Of a stretch of DNA of 64,000 nt, positions 55,698 to 64,000 are shown in pieces. The stretch lies in assembly GCA_032622095.1 (NCBI GenBank), contig CP136063.1, positions 272,671,426-272,735,425 of the forward strand, given 5' to 3'. The position numbers were made by a program, and so were the translations under genes. The notes under the pieces are model-generated. The model did no database searches, had not been told where the DNA came from, and saw only the letters and a program-made list of their open reading frames with translations. This DNA comes from Siphonodentalium dalli (taxonomy: Eukaryota > Mollusca > Scaphopoda > Gadilida > Siphonodentaliidae). Positions within the stretch are counted from its first letter, which is position 1. Every line of letters starts with the position of its first letter.

Positions 55698-57584
55698 TCT
55701 TATTCCTTGTATGTTACAAATAAAGAGCGTGTATTGTTAGTCTATTCCTGGTATGTTACAAATAAAGAGCGTTTATTGTTAGTCTATTCCTGGTATGTAA
55801 CCAACAAAGAACGTCCATTGTTAGTCTTATTCCTGGTATGTTACACATAAAGAGCGTTCATTTTTAGTCTTATTCCTGGTATGTTACAAATAAAGAACGC
55901 TCAATGTTAGTCTATTCCTGGTATGTTACAAATAAAGAACGTCCATTGTTAGTCTTATTCCTGGTATGTTACAAATAAAGAACGCTCATTGTTAGTTTTA
56001 TTCCTGGTATGTTACAAATAAAGAGCGTTCATTGTTTATCTATTCCTGGTATGTTACAAATAAAGAGCGTTCATTGTAAGTCTATTCCTGGTATGTTACA
56101 AATAAAGAGCGTTCATTGCTAATGTATTCCTGGTATGTTACAAATAAAGTGCGTTCATTGCTAGTCTTATTCGTGGTATGTAACCAACACAGAGCGTTCA
56201 TTGTTAGTCTTACTTCTGGTATGTTACAAATAAAGAGCTTTCATTGTTAGTCTTATTCCTGGTATGTTACAAATAAAGATCGTTCATTGTTAGTCTTATT
56301 CCTTGTATGTTACAAATAAAGAGCGTTCATTATTAGTCTATTCCTGGTATGTTACAAATAAAGAGCGTTCATTGTTAGTCTATTCCTGGAATGTTACAAA
56401 TAAAGAGCGTTCATTGCTAGTCTTATTCCTGGTATGTAACAAACAAAGAGCGTTCATTGTTAGTCTTACTCCTGGTATGTTACGAATAAAGAGCGTTCAT
56501 TGTTAGTATATTCCTGGTATGTTACAAATAAAGAGCGTTCATTGCTAGACTTATTACTGGTAGTCTTATTCCTGGTATGTTACAAATAAAGAACGCTCAT
56601 TTTTAGTCTATTCCTGGTATGCTACAAATAAAGAACGCTCATTGTTAGTCTATTCCTGGTGTGTTACAAATAAAGAGCGTTCATTGTTAGTCTATTCCTG
56701 GTATGTTACAAATAACGAACGCTCATTTTTAGTCTATTCCTGGTATGTTACGAATAAAGTGCGTTCATTGCTAGTCTTATTCGTGGTATGTAACCAACAC
56801 ATAGCGTTCATTTTTAGTCTTACTTCTGGTATGTTACAAATAAAGAGCGTTCATTGTTAGTCTTTTTCCTGGTATGTTATAAATAAAGACCGTTCATTTT
56901 TAGTCTTATTCCTTGTATGTTACAAATAAAGAGCGTTCATTGTTAGTCTATTCCTGGTATGTTACAAATAAAGAGCGTTCATTGTTAGTCTATTCCTGGT
57001 ATGTTACAAATAAAGAGCGTTCATTGCTAGTTTTATTCCTGGTATGGGTATGTTACAAATAAAGAAAGTTCATTGTTTATCTATTCCTGGTATGTTACAA
57101 ATAAAGAGCGTTCATTGTTAGTCTATTACTGGTATGTTACAAATAAAGAGCGTTCATTGCTAATCTATTCCTGTTATGTTACAATTAACGTGCGTTCATT
57201 GCTAGACTTATTCGTGGTATGTAACCAACACAGAGCGTTCATTGTTAGTCTTACTTTTGGTATGCTACAAATAAAGAGCGTTCATTTTTAGTCTTATTCC
57301 TGGTATGTTACAAATAAAGATCGTTCATTGTTAGTCTTATTCCTGGTATATAACCAACAAAGAGCGTTCATTGTTAGTCTTACTCCTGGTATGTTACGAA
57401 TAAATAGCGTTCATTGTTAGTCTATTCCTTGTATGCTACAAATAAAGAGCGTTCATTGTTAGTCTTATTCCTGGTATGTTACAAATAAAGATCGTTCATT
57501 GTTAGTCTTATTCCTGGTATATAACCAACAAAGAGCGTTCATTGTTAGTCTTACTCCTGGTATGTTACGAATAAATAGCGTTCA

Positions 57585-57896
57585 TTGTTAGTCTATTCCT
57601 GGTATGTTACAAATAAAGAACGCTCATTGTTCGTCTATTCCTGGTATGTTACAAATAAAGAGGGTTCATCGTTAGTCTATTCCTGGTTTGTTACAAATAA
57701 AGAACGCTCATTGTTAGTCTATTACTGGTATGTTACAAATAAAGGGCGTTCATCGTTAGTCTATTCCTGGAATGTTACAAATAAAGAACGCTCATCGTTT
57801 GTCTATTCCTGGTATGTTACAAATAAAGAACACTCATTGTTAGTCTATTCCTGGTATGTTATAAATAAAGAGAGTTCATTGTTAGTCTATTCCTGA
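57585..57896 (+). repeat. Pure 42-bp run in V7, 103-codon open frame
   Basis: Reduced version of the run family at 30,932 and 49,864, with GAGGGTTCATCG and AAAGGGCG variants in the same order. TTG start only. Confidence 0.66.
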
Positions 57897-58611
57897 TATA
57901 TTACACATAAAGAACGCTCATTGTTAGTCTTACTCCTGGTATGTTACATATAAGGAACGCACATTGTTAGTCTTACTCCTGGTATGTTACAAATAAAGAG
58001 CGTTCATTGCTAGTCTATTCCTGTTATGTTACAAATAAAGAACGTTCATTGTTAGACTATTCCTGGTATGTTACAAATAAAGAGCGTTCATTGTTAGTCT
58101 TACTCCTGGTATGTTACAAATAAAGAAAGCTCATTGTTAGTCTATTCCTGGTATGTTATAAATAAAGAGCGTTCATTGTTAGTCTATTCCTGGTATGTTA
58201 TAAATACAGAGCGTTCATTGTTAGTCTTACTCCTGGTATGTTACCAATAAAGAACGCTCATTGTTAGTCTATTCCTGGTATGTTACAAATAAAGAACGCT
58301 CATTGTTAGTCTATTCCTGGTATGTTACAAATAAAGAACGCTCATTGTTAGTCTTATTCCTGGTATGTTACAAATAAAGAGCGTTCATTGTTCGTCTATT
58401 CATGGTATGTAACCTACAAAGAACGTCCATTGTTAGTCTTATTCATGGTATGTTACAAATAAAGAGCGTTCACTGTTAGTCACCTCCTGGTAAATAACCA
58501 ATAATGAGCGTTCATTGTTAGTCTATTCCTGGTATGTTACAAATAAAGATCATTCATTGTTAGTCGGATTCCTGGTATGTTACAAATAAAGAGCGTTCAT
58601 TGTTAGTCTAT

Positions 58612-59124
58612 CCCTGGTATGTTACAAATAAACAGCGTTTATTGTTAGTCTATTCCTGGTATGTAGCCAACAAAGAACTTTCATTGTTAGTCTTATTCCT
58701 ATTATGTTACACATTAAGAGCGTTCATTGTTAGTCTATTCATTGTTTGTTACCATTAAAGACCGTTCATTGTTAGTCTTAGTCATGTTATGTTACAAATA
58801 AAGATTGTCTCTTGTTAGTATATTCATGGTATGTTACAAATAAAGATAGTTCATTGTTAGTCTTATTCCTGGTATGTTACAAATCAAGAGCGTTCATTGT
58901 TAGTCTTACACATTGTATGTTGAAAATAAAGAGCGTTCATTGTTAGTCTATTCCTGGTTTGTTACAAATAAATAACGCTCATTGTTATATAGTCTATTCT
59001 TGGTATGTTTCAAATAAAGAGCGTTCATTGTTAGTCTATTCCTGGTATGTTACAAATAAAGAGCATTCATTGTTATTCTATTCCTGGTATGTTACAAATA
59101 ACGAGCGTTCATTGCTAGTCTATT
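58612..59124 (+). repeat. 513-bp tandem duplication in B2, copy 1
   Basis: About twelve monomers, beginning CCCTGGTATG with AAATAAACAGCG and ending in the ATATAG-insertion monomer and its followers. Repeated immediately downstream at offset 513. The corresponding places in the other short B units (33,713-35,787 and 52,603-54,677) have only one copy. Confidence 0.88.
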
Positions 59125-59637
59125 CCCTGGTATGTTACAAATAAACAGCGTTTATTGTTAGTCTATTCCTGGTATGTAGCCAACAAAGAACTTTCATTGT
59201 TAGTCTTATTCCTATTATGTTACACATTAAGAGCGTTCATTGTTAGTCTATTCATTGTTTGTTACCAATAAAGACCGTTCATTGTTAGTCTTAGTCATGT
59301 TATGTTACAAATAAAGATTGTCTCTTGTTAGTATATTCATGGTATGTTACAAATAAAGATAGTTCATTGTTAGTCTTATTCCTGGTATGTTACAAATCAA
59401 GTGCGTTCATTGTTAGTCTTACACATTGTATGTTGAAAATAAAGAGCGTTCATTGTTAGTCTATTCCTGGTTTGTTACAAATAAATAACGCTCATTGTTA
59501 TATAGTCTATTCTTGGTATGTTTCAAATAAAGAGCGTTCATTGTTAGTCTATTCCTGGTATGTTACAAATAAAGAGCATTCATTGTTATTCTATTCCTGG
59601 TATGTTACAAATAACGAGCGTTCATTGCTAGTCTATT
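59125..59637 (+). repeat. 513-bp tandem duplication in B2, copy 2
   Basis: Second copy of 58,612-59,124. The join reads CTATTCCCTGG and the right end reads CTATTCCCGTTATG, so the flanks share CCC. It interrupts the run that would otherwise continue through CCCGTTATG. It explains why this short unit is 2,595 bp and not 2,075 bp: 2,075 + 513 + a 7-bp indel = 2,595. Confidence 0.88.
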
Positions 59638-61073
59638 CCCGTTATGTTACAAATAAAGAGCGTTCATTGTTAGACTATTACTGGTATGTTACACATAAAG
59701 AGCGTTCATTGTTTGTATTATTCCTGGTATGTTACAAATAAAGAACGCGCATTGTTAGTCTATTCCTGGTATGTTACAAATAAAGAACGTTCATTTTTAG
59801 TCTAGCCCTGGTATGTTACAATAAAGAGCGTCATTGTTAGTCTATTCCTGGTATGTTACAAATAAAGAGCGTTCATTGTTATTCTATTCCTGGTATGTTA
59901 CAATTAAAGAGCGTTCATTGTTAGTCTATTCATGGTATGTTACAAATAAAGAACGTCCATTGTTATTCTTATTCATGGTATGTTACAGATAAAGAGCGTT
60001 CATTGTTAGTCTTATTCCTGGTATGATACACATAAAAAGCGTTCATTGTTAGTCTACTCATTGTATGTTACCAATAAAGACCGTTCAGTGTTAGTCTTAG
60101 TCATGTTATGTTACAAATTAAGAGCGTTCATTGTTAGTATATTCATGGTATGTTACAAATAAAGATCGTTCATTGTTAGTCTTATTCCTGGTATGTTACA
60201 AATAAAGAGCGTTCAATGTTAGTCTTACTCATTGTATGTTAAAAATAAAGACCGTTCATTGTTAGTCTTAGTCATGGTATGTTAGAAATGAAGAGCTTTC
60301 CTTGTTAGTATATTCATTGTATGTTACAAATAAAGATCGTTCATTGTTAGTCTTATTCCTGGTATGTTACACATAAAGAGCGTTCATTGTTATTCTATTC
60401 CTGGTATGTTACAATTAAAGAGCGTTCATTGTTAGTCTACTCATGGTATGTTACAAATAAAGAACGTCCATTGTTATTCTTATTCATGGTATGTTACAGA
60501 TAAAGAGCGTTCATTGTTAGTCTTATTCCTGGTATGATACACATAAAAAGCGTTCATTGTTAGTCTACTCATTGTATGTTACCAATAAAGACCGTTCAGT
60601 GTTAGTCTTAGTCATGGTATGTTACAACTTAAGAGCGTTCATTGTTAGTATATTCATGGTATGTTACAAATAAAGATCGTTCATTGTTAGTCTTATTCCT
60701 GGTATGTTACAAATAAAGAGCGTTCAATGTTAGTCTTACTCATTGTATGTTAAAAATAAAGACCGTTCATTGTTAGTCTTAGTCATGGTATGTTAGAAAT
60801 GAAGAGCTTTCCTTGTTAGTATATTCATTGTATGTTACAAATAAAGATCGTTCATTGTTAGTCTTATTCCTGGTATGTTACACATAAAGAGCGTTCATTG
60901 TTAGTCTACTCATTGTATGTTACCAATAAAGACTGTTCATTGTTAGTCTTAGTCATGGTATGTTACAAATAAAGAGCGTTCATTGTTAGTCTATTCATGG
61001 TATGTAACCAACAAAGAACGTCCATTGTTAGTCTTATTCATGGTATGTTACAAATAAAGAGCGTTCACTGTTA

Positions 61074-64000
61074 GTCACCTCCTGGTAAATAACCAATACT
61101 GAGAGTTCATTGTTAGTCTATTCCTGGTATGTTACCAATAAAGATCATTCATTGTTAGTCGTATTCCTGGTATGTTACAAATAAAGAGCGTTCATTGTTA
61201 GTCTATTCCTGGTATGTTACAAATAAAGAGCGTTTATTGTTAGTCTATTCCTGGTATGTAGCCAACAAAGAACTTTCATTGTTAGTCTTATTCCTAGTAT
61301 GTTACACATTAAGAGCGTTCATTGTTAGTCTATTCATTGTTTGTTACCAATAAAGACCGTGCATTGTTAGTCTTACTCATGGTATATTACAAATAAAGAT
61401 TGTCTCTTGTTAGTATATGCATGGTATGTTACAAATAAAGATAGTTCATTGTTAGTCTTATTCCTGGTATGTTACAAATAAAGAGCGTTAATTGTTAGTC
61501 TATTCCTGGTTTGTTACAAATAAATAACGCTCATTGTTATATAGTCTATTCTTGGTATGTTTCAAATAAAGAGCGTTCATTGTTAGTCTATTCCTGGTAT
61601 GTTACAAATAAAGAGCATTCATTGTTATTCTATTCCTGGTATGTTACAAATAACGAGCGTTCATTGCTAGTCTATTCCCGTTATGTTACAAATAAAGAGC
61701 GTTCACTGTTAGACTATTACTGGCATGTTACAAATAAAGAGCGTTCATTGTTTGTATTATTCCTGGTATGTTACAAATAAAGAACGCTCATTTTTAGTCT
61801 ATTCCTGGTATGTTACAAATAAAGAACGTTCATTTTTAGTCTATCCCTGGTATGTTACAAATAAAGAGCGTTCATTGTTAGTCTATTCCTGGTATGTTAC
61901 AAATAAAATGCGTTCATTGTTAGTCTATTCCTGGTATGTTACACATAAAGAGCGTTCATTGCTAATCTATTCCTGTTATGTTACAAATTACGTGCGTTCA
62001 TTGCTAGACTTATTCGTGGTATGTAACCAACACAGAGCGTTCATTGTTAGTCTTACTTTTGGTATGTTACAAATAAAGAGCGTTCATTGTTAGTCTTATT
62101 CCTTGTATGTTACAAATAAAGAGCGTGTATTGTTAGTCTATTCCTGGTATGTTACAAATAAAGAGCGTTTATTGTTAGTCTATTCCTGGTATGTAACCAA
62201 CAAAGAACGTCCATTGTTAGTCTTATTCCTGGTATGTTACACATAAAGAGCGTTCATTTTTAGTCTTATTCCTGGTATGTTACAAATAAAGAACGCTCAA
62301 TGTTAGTCTATTCCTGGTATGTTACAAATAAAGAACGTCCATTGTTAGTCTTATTCCTGGTATGTTACAAATAAAGAACGCTCATTGTTAGTTTTATTCC
62401 TGGTATGTTACAAATAAAGAGCGTTCATTGTTTATCTATTCCTGGTATGTTACAAATAAAGAGCGTTCATTGTAAGTCTATTCCTGGTATGTTACAAATA
62501 AAGAGCGTTCATTGCTAATGTATTCCTGGTATGATACAAATAAAGTGCGTTCATTGCTAGTCTTATTCGTGGTATGTAACCAACACAGAGCGTTCATTGT
62601 TAGTCTTACTTCTGGTATGTTACAAATAAAGAGCTTTCATTGTTAGTCTTATTCCTGGTATGTTACAAATAAAGATCGTTCATTGTTAGTCTTATTCCTT
62701 GTATGTTACAAATAAAGAGCGTTCATTATTAGTCTATTCCTGGTATGTTACAAATAAAGAGCGTTCCTTTTTAGTCTATTCCTGGAATGTTACAAATAAA
62801 GAGCGTTCATTGCTAGTCTTATTCCTGGTATGTAACAAACAAAGAGCGTTCATTGTTAGTCTTACTCCTGGTATGTTACGAATAAAGAGCGTTCATTGTT
62901 AGTATATTCCTGGTATGTTACAAATAAAGAGCGTTCATTGCTAGACTTATTACTGGTAGTCTTATTCCTGGTATGTTACAAATAAAGAACGCTCATTTTT
63001 AGTCTATTCCTGGTATGCTACAAATAAAGAACGCTCATTGTTAGTCTATTCCTGGTGTGTTACAAATAAAGAGCGTTCATTGTTAGTCTATTCCTGGTAT
63101 GTTACAAATAACGAACGCTCATTTTTAGTCTATTCCTGGTATGTTACGAATAAAGTGCGTTCATTGCTAGTCTTATTCGTGGTATGTAACCAACACATAG
63201 CGTTCATTTTTAGTCTTACTTCTGGTATGTTACAAATAAAGAGCGTTCATTGTTAGTCTTTTTCCTGGTATGTTACAAATAAAGACCGTTCATTTTTAGT
63301 CTTATTCCTTGTATGTTACAAATAAAGAGCGTTCATTGTTAGTCTATTCCTGGTATGTTACAAATAAAGAGCGTTCATTGTTAGTCTATTCCTGGTATGT
63401 TACAAATAAAGAGCGTTCATTGCTAGTTTTATTCCTGGTATGGGTATGTTACAAATAAAGAAAGTTCATTGTTGATCTATTCCTGGTATGTTACAAATAA
63501 AGAGCGTTCATTGTTAGTCTATTACTGGTATGTTACAAATAAAGAGCGTTCATTGCTAATCTATTCCTGTTATGTTACAATTAACGTGCGTTCATTGCTA
63601 GACTTATTCGTGGTATGTAACCAACACAGAGCGTTCATTGTTAGTCTTACTTTTGGTATGCTACAAATAAAGAGCGTTCATTTTTAGTCTTATTCCTGGT
63701 ATGTTACAAATAAAGATCGTTCATTGTTAGTCTTATTCCTGGTATATAACCAACAAAGAGCGTTCATTGTTAGTCTTACTCCTGGTATGTTACGAATAAA
63801 TAGCGTTCATTGTTAGTCTATTCCTTGTATGTTACAAATACAGAGCGTTCATTGTTAGTCTATTCCTGGTATGTTACAAATAAAGAGCGTTCATTGCTAG
63901 TCTTATTCCTGGTATATAACCAACAAAGAGCGTTCATTGTTAGTCTTACTCCTGGTATGTTACGAATAAATAGCGTTCATTGTTAGTCTATTCCTGGTAT
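61074..64000 (+). repeat. Long B unit V9, runs off the window
   Basis: Matches V7 at offset 6,396 (for example open runs 55,329 and 61,725, and 56,303 and 62,699). The unit is incomplete at the right edge. Confidence 0.83.
61725..62093 (+). repeat. Pure 42-bp run in V9, 122-codon open frame
   Basis: Offset 6,396 from 55,329-55,697. Confidence 0.68.

Larger units (their letters stand above)
37553..56442. repeat. 18.9-kb tandem duplication, copy 2 (18,890 bp)
   Basis: Direct repeat of 18,621-37,552. Net 42 bp shorter, from a gain of 84 bp (two monomers) and a loss of 126 bp (three monomers), both within pure 42-bp runs of the B part. Additional substitutions seen in the B part: 29664 g / 48596 a, 33552 a / 52442 t and 35260 a / 54150 c. 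After 56,442 the B array carries on normally (AAACAAAGAGCG). Confidence 0.9.
54678..58478 (+). repeat. Long B unit V7 (3,801 bp), second subtype
   Basis: Its first 1,765 bp equal V3. The rest shows the intact continuation past the duplication endpoint (56,442). It has the ACTGGTAGTCTTATTCC short monomer near 56,558 and the GGTATGGGTATG monomer near 57,044. A pair of near-identical blocks near 57,300-57,420 and 57,470-57,590 suggests a small extra duplication of about 180 bp. Confidence 0.8.
58479..61073 (+). repeat. Short B unit V8 (2,595 bp) with internal 513-bp duplication
   Basis: Same variant order as V2 and V6. It keeps the seven bases lost there (CGTTCAGTG near 60,074), and GATACACATAAAAAGCG blocks at 60,017 and 60,528 are spaced 511 bp. 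It is enlarged by the duplication at 58,612-59,637. Confidence 0.85.
1..64000. repeat. 42/43-bp satellite DNA array filling the window
   Basis: Every part of the window I read is made of one monomer of 42 bp (AATAGACT form) or 43 bp (AATAAGACT form, one extra A), about 1,500 copies. Recurrent blocks are TTTGTAACATACC, CAGGAATAGACTAACAATG and GAACGCTC, or their complements in the inverted blocks. The consensus has 14 G+C in 42 bases. A second monomer subtype carries GGACGTTCTTTGTTGGTTAC in place of GAACGCTCTTTATTTGTAAC. There is no stretch of 300 bases without the monomer. Multi-kilobase higher-order organisation points to a eukaryotic satellite. I do not recognise the family and cannot name the host. 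Confidence 0.97.
47829..64000 (+). repeat. Array block B2, plus orientation, continues past the window
   Basis: Up to about 56,442 this is the second copy of block B1. The offset is 18,932 bp at first, 19,016 bp after an 84-bp gain near 50,140-50,245, and 18,890 bp after a 126-bp loss near 51,650. Beyond 56,442 the array continues in the same orientation with a super-repeat period of 6,396 bp: marker runs at 56303, 56642 and 57073 recur at 62699, 63038 and 63469. Confidence 0.93.

Noticed and set aside
18621-56442. Duplication purely as an assembly artefact
   Set aside because: Substitutions and two indels separate the copies, so they are not the same reads placed twice. Merging of two haplotypes in tandem cannot be excluded without reads.
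1-64000. CRISPR array
   Set aside because: Repeats abut each other with no unique spacers, no leader and no cas genes, and the period is a homogenised monomer.
1-64000. Telomeric repeat or CENP-B box array
   Set aside because: No TTAGGG-, TTTAGGG- or TTAGG-type tandem repeat and no CENP-B box core (TTCG followed by CGGG at the expected spacing) was seen. Centromere function can be neither claimed nor excluded from sequence alone.
1-64000. FOX-like motif TATTTGT in each monomer
   Set aside because: It matches the loose TRTTTRY consensus but is too degenerate in AT-rich DNA to support a claim.
1-64000. tRNA, rRNA, transposon ends or unique islands between repeats
   Set aside because: None seen. 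All sequence I read resolves into 42/43-bp monomers or slightly damaged ones.

Overview
The whole 64 kb window is satellite DNA. I see no unique sequence, recognisable gene, RNA gene, transposon or CRISPR array. It is one AT-rich array (consensus about 33% GC) of roughly 1,500 head-to-tail copies of a 42- or 43-bp monomer. Conserved blocks of the monomer are TTTGTAACATACC, AATAGACTAACAATG and GAACGCTC. An array this large, with multi-kilobase higher-order repeats (HORs), suggests eukaryotic heterochromatin (pericentromeric, subtelomeric, or sex or B chromosome). Nothing in the window identifies the species, and I do not recognise this satellite family.

Orientation divides the window into four blocks. 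Using the strand on which 42-bp runs stay open (repeating peptide SWYVTNKERSLLVY), block A1 (1-28,891) is minus, B1 (about 28,897-37,552) is plus, A2 (37,553-47,823) is minus and B2 (about 47,829-64,000) is plus. The A-to-B switches at 28,892-28,898 and 47,824-47,830 are identical and carry a run of seven T. The B-to-A switch at 37,552/37,553 has a different, blunt-looking sequence.

The repeats are nested. (i) Monomers are 42 bp (AATAGACT form) or 43 bp (AATAAGACT form), and in parts of A two monomer subtypes alternate as an ~86-bp dimer. (ii) In the A blocks a truncated-monomer landmark (GGTATGTGAATGATC) recurs at 134, 3943, 7710, 10659, 14426, 16747, 19839, 23649, 25959, 38771, 42581 and 44891. 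It marks full HORs of about 3.77-3.81 kb, short HORs of about 2.31 kb and some deleted versions. (iii) These are ordered full-full-short, giving a super-repeat of about 9.2-9.9 kb. (iv) In the B blocks a landmark (GTCACCTCCTGG) at 29956, 33713, 35788, 48888, 52603, 54678, 58479 and 61074 marks alternating long (3.7-3.8 kb) and short (2.1-2.6 kb) units. (v) Younger tandem duplications lie on top: 6,716 bp (3,069-9,784 and 9,785-16,500), 18,932 bp spanning the A/B inversion (18,621-37,552, and 37,553 to about 56,442), and 513 bp (58,612-59,124 and 59,125-59,637).

The simplest history is an A array joined head-to-head to a B array once, after which a segment of about 18.9 kb spanning that junction was duplicated in tandem. 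That explains all three orientation switches with one inversion and one duplication. The open frames are a by-product of 42 being divisible by three. I list the longest runs as repeats, not genes.
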